NCBI GenBank assembly: GCA_948146395.1
Contig: OX411556.1
Coordinates: forward strand, 30,703,056-30,767,055
Source: Fragum whitleyi
Taxonomy: Eukaryota > Mollusca > Bivalvia > Cardiida > Cardiidae
DNA length: 64,000 nt
Reading direction: 5' to 3'
In this document: one piece after another, positions 13,801 through 28,800 of the stretch
Layout: each line of letters begins with the position of its first letter
How positions within the stretch are numbered: the stretch's first letter is position 1
Program-made: the position numbers and the translations under genes
The notes under the pieces: model-generated
Seen by the model: only the letters and a program-made list of their open reading frames with translations
Told to the model about the DNA's origin: nothing
Databases searched by the model: none

Positions 13801-16800
13801 CATTACTTCCAAAAGGGTGCAAAACTATTAGGGGGTCCACTACCGTAAGATAAATTGCAATTTAAGTTTGATCACATAACATTAGTTTCTTTTTTTTCAG
13901 TTTAACACATTCAATTGGTAATTCTAAATATGATATGCTTAACTTTTTGCCAATAGTATATTTTGCCGTCAGAGAATTCAGGAAATTGAATGTTAGCCTG
14001 ATGAATGCCTGCTTGAAATTTTTATATAGATGGTAGCATTATATCCAAATTTAGAATTACTTTGTTAGCCCTTCATGGGTTTTCCCCAGCCAAGGGTTTA
14101 TCTTAACTTTGGGAGTACTTTGTTGACGAAGAAAAGTTAACTTACAAAGATGCCTTTAATATATTAGATCCTGTTTTTAATATAGGACATAAATGCTGTT
14201 TCAACAAATCAAACAAATTAGCATGAAAAAGTTCTTATAAAGTCCCATCCAAAAACCATTAAGCAAAATTCAGATTGTTTGACAATTGGTTAATGAGTTG
14301 ACAATCTTCATCTCATTAAATGCATCATTGAATCTGAGGATCTTTTTCTAGTCATCCACTGAGAGCTACAGATAGAGGGTATATTTTGGACTTTACATTA
14401 AAACATCTTTATTATTCTTAGTCAAACCCTCTGTTGTTGGTACTCGTTGGAATTGGCTCATCATCACGATTCAAATGATTACCCACAACCTAGGGTTTGA
14501 TAGAAAAATGAATATTTTAGACTGGTTTTACCCCCTTTTATATGTACTTCTGGCCTCTAGTTTATCCACTATGAGGTGGCTGATGGCGTCACATTCATTC
14601 ATTGTTATATTTGTGTTTGAAGTTTTAGGAAAGGTAGAAAGACCCCAGTCGAAGACATTGGTAAAGCAGACAGAATGGATGGTAAAAAAGATTCATCAGA
14701 ACACCGTGATCACGTGGAACATAATACAGGGTTGTGGAAACAGGCAGAGGCAGAACAAGAAAGGTATTATATTTATATTGAATATTTGCATATATCTAAC
14801 ATAATTCATTATTTATACCATTTTATGCATACATATAAAGTATAACTGTTCTCAGAAATATATTATTATTAAAAAAACAAAGGATAACAGAAAAAATGAA
14901 GCATTGAAAATGGCAAAGTTTGTAAATTTACAAACTTTATTTAAGCCTAAAATAAACAAGATAGCTTAACATTTGGTCTGGAAAAGTTACATTGACCCAC
15001 TGTTTAAATCATGACATTGATGTAGTATGGGAGGGGGTTTATTTAAGGACTCAAAATTTCTGAAAATCAGCTAAATAATGGTAGATATAGACATCCAAAG
15101 ATGGGGAAGAGGTTATAATAGAGCAAGGGGCTCTCAAATATAATTTTCCGGTATGTTTGTTTAGGTCTCAAGATCAATACAGAAGAATGCAGGAACAGTA
15201 TATGATGGATCAACAGAGACAACATCAACAACAACAACCATTTCAAAATCATCATCAGCAGCAACAACAGCCATTTAACCCTTTTCCATACAAACCTCCA
15301 GAACCTCACAGTATGGGTCACTCAGCACCAGTTGTGAGTACTAGGGACATGCAGAGAGGTGGGTTGTTTTGCAATATCTTTGCAATATCTTTGCAAGGTC
15401 CTTGGTTTGCTTCCTGACAGTGGCACTCATCCTTTCCAACTTTTGTCTTCCACCAATGGGTTGATAATCGTTGACCTATTAGCAGCTAGAGGCCAGGAAA
15501 TAGAGGATAATCGTTTGTTTCAGTGTAAGATCGATTTATATTTCATTGAGTGAACAACAAAAGCTTTATTTGGCAGAGCCACGAGTGAAAAATATAGCCT
15601 TTGTTGCTCACTAAATGAAATATTTATCAATCTTGCTCGAAAAACAAACGATTATTCTAGTTTTTATTTCAAAAATGAGAGAAAATGTGAAATTTCTAGG
15701 ACATATTTTCGTAAAGCGCTTCATTTTGCACGTGATTGCTATGCAACTTTCATTGTGACGTCACTAATTTTGCCCCACATTGATGACGTCATTCAGGATG
15801 AAATGCACAAAAGAAGGGTATAAGTTTTTGATAATTTCACTGCTTTTGCGGTGAGATTATCAAGTGATAATCTACCGTTATTTATCGATAAAACCACCAA
15901 AAAGCATTAAAGAAGGATTGATAATGGTACCCTATTAGCAGCTAGAATCCAGAAAAGGATGTAACTATGGTAGTACTAGCTTGAGTAGTACCTGGAATCC
16001 ATTGTTAGGTCCTCTAACCTGTGCAAGATTGTTAAAAGCAGCATAAAACCCCATTCAATTCATTAATGATTTGCAATATAGCTGGTATTGAATATGGTGG
16101 TCATGAAATACCTAGAACTTACTGAACAAGTCATTCATACTCAAATGAAAAGAAATCTGTGTTTTAGATGATGTATCCTTTCACCATCATCCCCCATAAC
16201 AACTAAACATATTCTTGGGGCGTCACTCATATTGGTATGTGCTACGGTAGCGACTATAATAAAACGAAAAATAGATGATGAATTATGTGAATTAAGGATT
16301 AATTAGAAGACAAATTGGACAGCTAGATGTATGTTGTCTTAGTCAGTTTGTCTGTTCCTCTTTCTATCCCTGTTTGGCTTTTGAAATAGCACGATTGTTT
16401 TCCATGACGAGTAGATTGGTTTTTTGAAAGAAATTACAGATAATGTCAAGGTCACAGCTCAAGGTCAAATATGAGCCTGTGGCATTCGGAATACCACTCG
16501 GCCAATCTCACGATCAACCTCTAATGTATATAGACGGACTATTTTTAAAAATTACGGGAAAACCTTGGAAAAACTTGATGACGTCAGTTAAAACGGCGTA
16601 AGCCCTCTAAACTGTGAGTGAAAACATTTGACGTCACCAACGCTACTCATTTAAGTCAATGACGTGAACTCATCATATCCTAATATAAATATCTTAAATT
16701 CGTCATTCTCAAAAATTAAGATTTTTCAGCTGTTATTTACTGTAAAAGATATAAATCTACAGTGCTAGTTTTTCTTACACTGTTTCCGCCTAACAAAATG

Positions 16801-19800
16801 CATGATTTTGTTACATTCCCATCCGCCTTACATACATCTGAGGTTTGTTGCAGTTTACGGAATTAGCCGAGTGATGTTCCAAATGGAGCCTGTGGGTAAC
16901 ATTTCCGACAATATGAAACATGCATCAGGAGCATACAAGCAGCAGCCAAGCCAGTTTAACAATGAAATTAGATTATTCCCGGTCTGTCTACAGATATTTT
17001 GAGATCTTATCTATCTAAACAATGCAAAGTAAAGACTCTGGACAGACTGTGCAGAATGCACAGGCTGTCCAGTCTTTGCTTGGCACACCTGTAAAAGTAT
17101 TGGAATTGTCCCCCACAGGCTCATATTTGAATACTTGCTCAACAGCAGTGGTCTCGCTTGGGACAACCACTTAGTTGTAGTAGACGATTTAAATTCTAGT
17201 TTTTTAGCGAGGCTGTTTTCAGAGAAAGCCTAAGGAATTGCTATAGCCTTGTCTTTATTCTCATTAGTTTTTGTCGTTGTCGTCACTGTGTGCAAACTTT
17301 GACATTTTGTGATAACTAGTTATACTTAAGGTAGTGGAACCGTAATAGTTCAACAACATTTTGGAACTCATAAACTTTCACAATGTTGACCGAGGTTTCG
17401 TTATGAAAATCATTAGGAAACATCGGTTAACACTGTTAAAGTTCATTACTTCGGAAATGTTCCAGAACTATTACAGGTGCACTACCTTAACACTTTGCTG
17501 TTTAATCCCTGCTTTTTACGTGCCTGTGATTTTATGATTGAGAAAACATTGTGAAAAAAGAGGAAATTGCTTCTGACAAGCAATTCTTCTTTTTCCACAC
17601 TATTTTCTACCCTACTGAATGGTTATTTTTCAAATTAAATCCACATTAAATTTTCGTCTGCAAAACCTTTGAATTTGGACAAGTCCAAGTTTTTTTAAAA
17701 CGGGAAAGGGTTACGGCATTCATTCGAAACTTTCAAAAGAGCAATTTATACTATTAAAAGAGGATAACTGTTGATGGATTTAGTGTGAATAATGCCCCTT
17801 TTTTACGTAGATCTTTTATCCACTATCCAGCGCCTAATAGCCAGGCATCAATTGATCGTGGCCTTGTTTTAGAATAATGATACTCAGCTATTTTGTAAAA
17901 TATTAACAATTATTACAATCTGTTTACAATAAATAGTAGCATTCCATGCCAAAAATGCTGTAACATTGGTTCATTTGGTAAGGTCATATTGTATCATTAT
18001 CCAGCTTGTTACGAAAAGACAGTGCTATAGCAAAATTGACATCAGTCAGAGCAATGTTAAATGTTTTGCACAATTTTAAACGTATCAGATATTTGCATAA
18101 ATTTTGCCAAAAATACCGTATAATTATCTTAAATGTAATAAACAGGTTATAATAATGTTAACAAAGGCCAGAAATTGACAGTGGTCTTACCCCGAAATAG
18201 TGGTCTTACCCCTAAATCTGCCCTCTGGGGGAAGCCTCTGGGGCTGAATCACTTTTTAGCCCTTATCAGCCGTCTAATTACCTCTATTAACATTTTGATG
18301 TCACATTAACAGTAAGAAAGATACATTGTTTAACACCCATGCAATATCAAAAGGTTCAACATGGTTATTTCATTCAATGTACATTATTAATGACTAACAA
18401 AATTGACTTGTCAATGCTTTTTGGTCGCAGTGGTCAAAAGTTAATATCACTCCTAAGTTTTGTATGACAACCGTTTCTTTGTTTTTAAATCTAAGCCATT
18501 TGACTCAGAAACAAGAAACTTATCACAACTATTGCCAACAACTTTAAATTAACTTTCTTTTTTCCCATAAGATGGACCATTGAGTCGTGCAGAGAAAATT
18601 CAGCAGTTACGTGCAGACCACCAGCGACGTCATCAAGAACGTCAGGGACTGTATCCGTCTGAGGACAGGGAGGAGGAATATGAGAGACAAATACAGGAGG
18701 AGGAGCGAAAGGTAACCATGGAAACAAAATTTAAACTGGAAAATCTTAAAATTGAAGGAAAAGAAAATAAATGGCACTCAGTATATGGGTGAGCTTTTTA
18801 AATTACAATGTACATTTTTGACTGATGATGGTTTTCATTTATATTCACAGACACAAATGGTATTTGACTAGAAAGGTCAAGGTCATCTGTCTAGGTCAAA
18901 TTTCTCATAGATATGTGGTTTTAACCTTATCTAGAAAAAGAAGTATGAAGTAGTCTTTACAGGCTTTGAAGATGTCCTTAAAATACCTTGAACTTGATGT
19001 TTGTCTTTAGAATTCCAAAACAGAATATTAACTTTCTATTTGCGAGAAATAAAGCAGCTTTTAGCTTGTCAAAAGCTTCCTGTTGCTTCATTTCTGGTAG
19101 ATGTAAAGTTTGTCTGAAACATAATGGCTATCTTATGCATTCATAGTATTGTGAGCCCTAGAATTTACAGTTTTTTTCTTTCAAAAACTTTAAAAAAAAA
19201 AGTTGAATTCCCATTCCACTTTTTAGTATTATCAATGTTTGTTCTGAAGAAGTTTGGTTTTCATCATACCCTAATTTAATGTGTTTATGATAATGTCTAA
19301 CTTTACTTATGCAGGGGTGTGGAAATATGACTTTTCTCCACTTGTCCATGGACAAGTAAAAGTCAATTTTCTACTTGTCCAGGATCAATATGAACTTGCC
19401 CACAAAAAATGAAATGTTAATATTGAGAAAGCATTGTTTTAATGAAGAAAATGCTGTAATTCAGCATTTTCTTCATTAAAGACAATGTTTTCTCCCCTTT
19501 CATACAAACAAAAAATGTCTAACGCCTAGATCTTTTAAGTACTGTGTCAAGATTTGCTCTGGTATTTACTTGTCCACAGACAAGTGGCCTAGAAGAATGT
19601 ACTTGCCCGCAAGTGGAAATGCCCGTGTCAGACAAGTCGGGCATGGGAATTCCACACCCCTGACTTATGATTTATGTTTTGAGCAGTCAGTGCAAGACTA
19701 TTGTAAGTGCCCATAAATAGATGGGCACTTATGATAGTTTTGCATTGACCCATGGATTTGTCTTGGTTTTCTTTCAATGAGATGTAGTTTTAGCTTGCAA

Positions 19801-22800
19801 CCTATATTATTGATTAACTGCATGCTGGTGATTGGTTAGCTAGATACAATTGTATATTTGACCCATCAAATCAAAAGGGACCACCTGGGAACTCTGTGGA
19901 ATGAATAATTGGCAAAAGGATTTGATCAAGCATAGGTCAACTAGAAGGCGGATTTCGGAAATAATTTCATATGAAGGTAGAAAGTTTATTCAACATTCAG
20001 AAATTTTATCATTTACAAAAAGTTTTGACCCTGGTCAGTCTGCACAGATCGTGCAGTCTGAACATGGTTAACATTGTACACACCTCCCAGATGGTTCCTT
20101 TCTGTGTGACAGGTCACATATGTATATCTGTGTTACTTGCCCTTCACATATACTCATGTACCTTAAATTGGAAAATCTTCCCAAAGATTGTGGTTCAAGC
20201 AATAATAGGACTGCCTAAATAGGTTTAGGCAAATATGTTCAATAGGAGTCCAGAAAAGTTTCAAGATCATATTTTGAAAATAAATATTTACTGACAATAA
20301 ATGCATTCAGTGTTTTTAGCACTCTGATTTAAATGCAATTTTGCAGAGGTTGTTTTTCAGCATGACAAAGGTTAATAGCATGCAATTCTTATTATTCTGA
20401 TAGGTACAATGTATTTTTCTCAATTTCTGTTTATATGTGATGTAGCTATTACCTGCAACTTGTATCAATTATTAACTGCATGATGGTGATTGGCTAGCTA
20501 GATACATTTGTCTGGAAAATCTACTTCTTCAGTAGATGATAAAATAACTTGAAAGGTCTACCACATTCCGCAAATAACTGGCTTTTTCTGCCTATCCTCT
20601 CTAAGCTGAATTTATATCAATCAAGAATTTACAGAGTTACGGCAAAATATCAAAAAAATTGTGTCATGTTATTACCCGTTAATCTGCAGAATTTGTAAAG
20701 TAGTGAACTTTTTGGGGTTCCTTTGATAAAAGCAATTATTTACTAACATTCTGAATTATTGCCAGCATGAGATAATGACTTTTTGAAAATTTGTCATCTG
20801 AAATTGTAAGAACTCGCTACTTCTCAAAGGCTACAGTATGTTACTTTTGAATTTGGACCATTCTATTAGCTTCCATGACATTCAAGCGCTGGAGACAATA
20901 AAGATTTTGAAAATGTTATACAGGGGTGTGAAATTTCCATGCCTGACTTGTCATAGGCTTTTCCACTTGCCGGAAAGTACATTTTTAGCTCGGCTGTTTT
21001 CGGAGAAAACCCGAGGTATTGCTATAGCCTCCATGTGGTCGTCATTGTCGTCGTCGTGCGAAAGCTTTGACATTTTGTTATATCTCTTGTTCTACTGTAG
21101 GCATTCACTTGAAACTTGGCACACATGTTCACCATCAAAAGAGCAACCTATATTATCAAGGGGGATAACTCTAGATTCATTTTGTACAAATTATGCCCCT
21201 TTTTCGACTTAGATTTTTTCCCACCATCCAGCACTCAACAGCCGAGCGTAGGCCCCCGTAGGCGGTGCTCTTGTTCTAAGATACTTGGTTGTGGACATGT
21301 AGATACCAGGGCTAATCTTGGGGCAGAACTTAATGGATCTAGGAGAGTATTCATCCAAATGCTTGTATCAGGGCAAAAACATTGTTTTCAGTGAAAAAAA
21401 TGCTAGGTTATAGAATTATATTTGCTGAAAACTATGTTTTTTAGCTCACCTGAGCACATCGTGCTCAAGGTGAGCTTTTGTGATCATTGAATGTCCGTTG
21501 TGCGTCGTGTGTCGTCTGTCGTCCGTCGTCCGGCGTCAACAATCTTAGTGTTTACACTCTAGAGGCCACAAATATTACACAATCTTCATGAAACTTGGTC
21601 AGATTGTTGGCCAGGTCACAAGGATGAACCCTATCCAAAATGGGAAGAATCCATGCCATATCAAGGGAAAAGGGGCCTTAAAGACAATTTTCTTGTTTAC
21701 ACTCTAGAGGCCACAAATATGGCCCAATCTTCATGAAACTTGGTCAGATTGTTGGCCAGGTCACAAGGATGAACCCTATTGAAAATGGAAAGGATCCATG
21801 CCATATCAAGGGAAAAGGGGCCTAAAAGACAATTTTCTTGTTTATGCTCTAGAGGCCACAAATATGGCCCAATCTTCATGAAACTTGGTCAGGATATTTG
21901 TCAGGTCACAAGGATGAACCCTTTTGAAAATGGGAAGGATCCATGCCATATCATAGGAAAAGGGGCCTTAATGACATTTATCTTGTTTACGCTCAAGAGG
22001 CCACAAATATGGCCCAATCTTCATGAAACTTGGTCAGATTTTTGGCCAGGTCACAAGGATTACACCCTATTGAAAATGGGAAGAATCCATGCCATATCAA
22101 GGGAAAAGGGGCCTAAAAGATAATTTTCTTGTTGACACTCTAGAGGCCACAAATATGGCCCAATCTTCATGAAACTTGGTCAGAATGTTGGCCAGGTCAC
22201 AAGGATGAACCCTATTGAAAATGGAAAGGATCCATGCCATATCAAGGGAAAAAGGGCCTTAAAGACAATTTTCTTATTTATGCTCTAGAGGCCACAAATG
22301 TGGCCCAATCTTCATGAAACATGGTCAGGATGTTTGTCAGGTCACAAGGATGAACCCTTTTGAAAATGGGAAGGATCCATGCCATATCAAGGGAAAAGGG
22401 GCCTTGGAGAAAATGTTCTTGTTTACACTCTTGAGGCCACACATATGGCCCAATCTTCATGAAACTTGGTCAGAATGTTGACCAGGTCACAAGGATGAAG
22501 CCTATTGAAAAGGGGAAAGATCCATGCCATGTCAAGGGAAAAGGGGCCTTAATGCCAATTTTCTTGTTTACACTCTAGAGGCCACAAATATGGCCCATTC
22601 TTCATGAAACTTGAAAAGAATGTTTGCCAGGTTACCCGGAGGAACCCTATTCAAAATCGGCAGGATCTATGCCATATCACAGGAAAAGGGGCCTTAATGC
22701 CAATTTTCTTGTTTACACCCTGGAGGCCACTAATATGGCCATATCTTCATGAAACTTGGTCAGAATGTTGGTCAGGTCGCAAGAATGAACCCTATTGAAA

Positions 22801-25800
22801 AAGGGAAGGATACATGCAATATTAAGGGAAAAGGGGCCTGACAATTTATGTTTACACTCTAGTCTCTAGAGGCCACAAATTTGGTTCAATAGTCATGAAA
22901 CTTTGGCAGAATGTTGGCCAGGTCATATGAAACTGGTTTAGAAAAGGCTAGAAACTTATGCAGGGATCATAGGAATAGAAAAATGTCTTTCTTTGAATAA
23001 TCTATTGGTCATTTAATGATCTTTAAAGCATTTAATTTTGCTAAGGGAGGACTCAAAGAGACGAAGGTGAGCGATATAGGACCATCATGGTCCTCTTGTT
23101 TAATTGTATTTATCAATTCATCTTTTGCAGACAAGTTTGTTTTGATCCTGGACAAGTGGGAAATCAACTTCTACTTGTCCATGGACAAGTACAGAAAATT
23201 CTTATTCACACACCCGTTACAAGATTGTATGAATTTCCTTATGGAATCTTGAAATGAGATGGATTTCATTGTTTTGCATTATGTATTTACAGTCTGTAAG
23301 AGGCATGTTAGAAATGAACTTATAAACTAAAGTCAAACCTTTTCCTAGATTAATCATCTTTAAATGAAGACATTCTAAAAAAATTTACCAAAAATTTATG
23401 TTTAATTGATTTACAAATTCCTTTCAATTCTGTAAAGGTGCTGAAAATCATTAATTTGCAAAATGAGCAGGGCAACTGGTCGGCTTGTATGAAATGATGT
23501 ACAATGTACCGTTATGGTATGGGAAACAACAGTTGAACAAGGGGAGATATACCAGCTACAATGATATAACTGCAATACATTAGAAAGCATCAATGCCAAA
23601 TAATCAATACAAAATAAAAGCTGCAATTAATTTAGTGTTACAAATTCTTGGTGACGTAATTGCAAATTCATTGGGATCATCAAAACTCCATTGCAAATTC
23701 ATTGGGATCATCAAATTTTCAGTCCCTTATCATTTGCATTACAGTTCTAGGGAGATAAGTAAGGCTCAAATCTTTTGGAAAAAGAGAATATGATCACAAA
23801 ATTCCAAATTTATTTAACAAGTCATTTATAAACAGAACTGATATAAATGAGGCATGTATAATTTGATATCTTGTTCATAATATGACCCTACTTTTTGTGA
23901 TATATCAACAATATTCATTGATCAAAACGCCGCTTGACACATAGATACGGTTATAACCAGAATACCTTGGAGCAGGTTTGACTGTTTGTAGATAGTGTTC
24001 TAACATTATTAACCCTCTACACATATATACCCCTCTTTGCTTTTTCTAACCCAAACAGGCAACTACAAGATTCACTCCTGACGAATATTTCTTACAGAAA
24101 TACGGGCAAAGTGCAATTCCTAGTCAAATCGAGCCAGGGCAGAGGTCTATGGGACCGTCTCGGAACTTGATGGAAAGGTATTCTATTTTAGTTTTATAAT
24201 TTCTTTTTGTAGGAAATTTGAACCAATGTAATCATTTCTGCATGTGTTCTTTACATTTTCACTGTAGCTGGAATGAGTAAAAGAATGAATGAATGACAGT
24301 TTTAGAGTATTAATGAGTATATTTCTTTATAGTATGACCTACGTTGCAGGAGTGAAATGAACCCTTTGAATATTTTTTGTATTACACAGGTGTTATAACC
24401 CTAGTGGAATGAGTATGCAAATGAGCTCAGATTGAAAAACAACATTTTATTTTTGTTATGAAAATGATGTCATACAACACATTTGATGACCTCATTGCAC
24501 AAACGGTGTTAATATGTTAAATAACTGGAATCGATAAATATCTGGAATTTCTTCGTATTATCACTTAAAAACCCAGGTCAAATTATTTATAGAATACCAA
24601 ATTTGTGCTACTAAAATACCGAATTTATTAAATGAGTCATCTAAAACAGATAAAAACTCCGTACAGCCTCGTTTTTATCTGTTAATAGATGACTTGTTTA
24701 ATGAATTAAGTATTCGATAACCATTCATTTGATATCCTCTATATGAAAGATGCAAAATTGTTCACATATTCATCAATCTGTATGCCATTTGTTGAATAAG
24801 CAAATGGTAGATCAGGTGAAATATTGTTGTTGTACTGGTGTGAGAAACATCAGAAAACCATGAGTAGGTGCACCAGCTTTTGTTATATAACTGCAATAAT
24901 TTTGAAAGTGGAGTTAAACCCTATAGAAACAAACAATTTCTATTTGTTAGTCAAAAAACTACTATTTCCCTACTTCTTCAAAACTATTACATTATTTTGT
25001 CATTTCTCGTTTATCACCGTGTTTTACAAATACATGTACATCTTTATTACTTAATTTTTTTTCACATGAAAATCTTTTCTTTGTGAAATTACCATTTCTG
25101 TTTCATATTTTTCTGTGATCAGACCTTTCAAAGACTTGCTTCAATTCACCCAGTTATGGTATTTTTATTTGCACCTTTTTGTATAGTAGTTTTAGAACCT
25201 CTTAACTCCCCTGAATCACAAATTAACTGACAGGTGTTTCTTCCTTGTTTGTGAAGATGTATTGTATCTAATTGAAGTTTATTTAAGATATGAAGAGGAT
25301 TTGTTTTCAATTTGTGGAGGTAGGAAATTAAAAACCAATTGACACTCTTGGAATAAAAGTACAAGGATTGTTCATCAGCCCTTTTATAAAACAATTCATT
25401 AAAATTTTGAGGTAGTTTCATCTTTTGATCATTTCCAAACTAGGAATTGATAATAAATCTGTATAAAAAAAAAACTAGACAAGGTGCAATTTTTCAACAT
25501 GGTTTAACAATTTATGTCAAATATATAGGTTCTATATATTGGTGCCTAAAACAACTTTTTTAGCTCACCTGAGCACGAAGTGCTCAAGGTGAGCTATTGG
25601 GATCGTAGAATGTCCGTCGTCAGTCGTCCGTCATGCATCGTGCGTCGTCCACAATTTCTTTAAAAAAACTTCTCCTCCTAAACCAGTGGGCCAATCTTGA
25701 TGAAACTTGGCAGGGATGCTCCTTGGGTCAAGCTCTACCAAAGTTGTACAATTAAATGAAATCCACCCTTAACTTTCCCTTTACCCTTAACAAAAAGGGT

Positions 25801-28800
25801 GAAAATATGAAAATCTTTAAAAATCTTCTTCTCTGAAACAAGAAGGCAGACAGCGTTCATATTTTGTATGTAGCATCATCTAGTGGACCTCTACCAAGTT
25901 TGTTCATATCAAGACCCTGGGGTCATGTTTGGGCTTTGCCCTGGCCCAACCCTTTTTACATAGAATCAAAGAGCGAAAATCTTTAAAAATCGTCTTTCTC
26001 TGTAACCAGATGGCAGACAGCTTAAATATTTGGTGTGTAGCATCACCTAGTGGGCCTCTACCAAGTTTGTACATATCAAGACCCTTGGGTCATATTTGGG
26101 CTTTGCACAGGTGCATCCCTTTATCTCTTATGAGCACAAAGGGTAAAAAAATGAAAATATTCAAAAATCTTCTTCTATGAAACCAGAAGGCAGACAGCTT
26201 TCATATTTGGTATGTAGCATCATCTAGTGGACCTCTACCAAGTTTGTTCATATCAAGACCCTTGGGTCATATTTGGGCTCCATCCGGGCACAACCCTTTT
26301 TACATAGAATCAAAGAGTGAAAATCTTTTAAAATCTTCTGTAATTGAAACCAGAGGGCACACTGCTTTCATATTTGGTATGTAGCATCATCTTGTGGGCC
26401 CCTACCAAGTTTGTTCATATCAAGACCCTTGGGTCATATTTGGGCTCCACCCGGGCGCATCCCTTTCAGCTCATCTGAGCACGATGGGTGAAAATGGGAA
26501 AACCTTCAAAAATCTTCTGCTCTGAAACCAGAAGGCAGACAGCTTTCATATTTAGAATGTAGCATCATCTTATGGACCTCTTCCCAGTTTGTTCATATCA
26601 AGACCCTGGGGTCACTTTTGGCGTCCACCCGGGTGCATCCCTTTTTACATAGAATCAAAGAGCAAAAAGGCATATCTGTTTTGCTCTTCGCTGAAAACTT
26701 CCACGGTATTGATCTTAGGCAATTATCTTCTTTTTGACATCTGCCTATCTAATTAATGTGATGTCCCAGGGGTCATAGAGACTCAGGTGAGCGATCTAGG
26801 ACCATCTTGGTCCCCTTGTCAAATGTATAAGGATAACATAATGCTAACAGAAATGAGATGTAAACATCTAGATTGAAACAATTTTAAATGAGATATTAAT
26901 TTTCTTAATTGACGTTATGATTTATAAAAGCTTTTTTTTTTAAAATACACTATAGGTTAGATTAGATGGTCCTGTTTGGTAACATTTGTATGGATTGAAT
27001 TTGGGGAAATGGTGTTGGGCTTTCACTTTTTAGCTCACCTGAGCACAATGTGCTCAAGGTGAGCAATTGTGATTGTACAATGTATGGCGTCCGTCGTGCA
27101 TTGTGCGTCATCCACAATTTCTTTTAAAAAACATCTTCTCCTAAACCGGTGGTTCAATTTTTATGAAACTTAGTAGGGATGTTCCTTGGATTAAGCTCTA
27201 CCAAAGTTGTTCAAATAAATAAAATCCACCCTTAACTTTTCCTTTACCCTTAACAAAAAGGATGAAATTAGGGAAATCTTCAAAAATCTTCTTCTCTGAA
27301 ACCAAAAGGCAGACAGCTTTCATATTCGGTCTATAGCATCATCCAGTGGACCCCTACCAAGTTTGTTCATATCAAGGCTGTGGGGTCATATTTGGGCTTC
27401 ACCCGGGCGCAAGCGTGCAACCCTTTTTACATAGAATCAAAGAGCGAAAAATCTTTAAAAATCTTCTCACCTGAAACCAAAAGGCAGACAGCTTTCATAT
27501 TTGGTATGTAGCATCACCTAGTGGGCCTCTACCAAGTTTGTTCATATCAAGACCCTGGGGTCATATTTGGGCTCCACCTGGGTGCAACCCTTTTTAGATA
27601 GAATCAAAGAGGGAAAATCTTTTTAAATCTTCTTTTCTGAAACCAGTAGGCACACAGCTTTCATATTTGGTATGTAGCATCATCTAGTTGGCCCCTACCA
27701 AGTGTGTTCATATCAAGATCCAGGGGTCATATTTTGGGCTCCACCAGGGCGCATCCCTTTTAGCTTATCTGAGCACAATGGATGAAAATAGGAAAACCTT
27801 CAAAAATGTTCTCTTCTGAAACCAGAAGGCAGACAGCTTTTCTATTTAGTTTGTAGTATCAAGTAATAGACCTCTACCAAGTTTATTCATATCAAGACCC
27901 TGGGGTCACATTTGGGCTCCACCCGGATGCATCCCGTTTTACTTAGAATCAAAGAGCAAAAAGGCATATCTATCTTGCTCTTGGCTGAAATCATTCCATG
28001 GTATTGATCTAATGAAGAAATTATCTCCTTTTTGACATCTGCTTATGTGATCTCCCAGGGGTCAAAGACACGCAGGTGAGCGATCTAGGACCATCATGGT
28101 CCTCTGGTTTTTAAAAAGTTTTATATATAAGAGACAAGAGGGATTACAATTGAGCCTCCGCGTGACATTTCCAAAAAATTGAAACATGCGAGGAGCAAAA
28201 GAACAGCAGCATAGCCAGAAACACAATGTAATCAGACGATTCACCATCTTTCTAAAAAAAAACTTTGATGCCTTTTCTATCTAAGATCAAAGTGAAGAAT
28301 CTTGGTAGACTGTGCAGATGCACAGACTGGCCAGAGTCTATGCTTGGCACATTTTTAAATCATCGGAAATGTTGCGCACAATGCTCAATTTTAATGGTAA
28401 ATACCTTGGAAATTTTCTTGTTCAGTATCTAAAAGGCAGGAGTTGAATTGTCTCACTCACATCAAGGCCAAAGATTCATAATGCTTTCTGCTAGATTATT
28501 TAGTTATCTTGGTTGATCACCACAAGGTTATTTCACTTCAAACCATTTGAATTACCAGACTATTAAACTCTCCTTTAGTTCATCAGTACCATATTTATTT
28601 GACATCATCTAAGCAGGGCACTCTCTTTATATAAAATATTGATATTTTTTCAATGAAATGAAATTAAAGCTATATTTTCACTTGTTGCTTTGTCACTCAT
28701 GAAAATATAGCATTTGTTGTTCATTGAATAAACAACAAAAGCCACATGTTCATTCCTGGCTCTGATAATTTAGCTTTTGTTGTTGACTAGATCCTCTTTA

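Larger units (their letters stand above)
20922..23215. mobile_element. CAGGGGTGTG palindromic element split by two pearl-like insertions
   Basis: Left end CAGGGGTGTGAAATTTCC (20922), middle piece 21274-21437, right end ACTTGTCCATGGACAAGTAC to CACACCCGTTA (about 23215). The pearl-like elements sit at 20986-21273 and 21438-23101. Confidence 0.7.

Noticed and set aside
14475..14804. 109-codon ORF
   Set aside because: Overlaps a true PARD3 exon (14629-14763) but in the wrong frame; neighbouring exon phases fix the other frame.
21697..22798. Similar ORFs with HKYGPIFMKLG / KIGPYLWPLEHKQE
   Set aside because: Both strands of the 146-bp core are open by chance; no protein family recognised.
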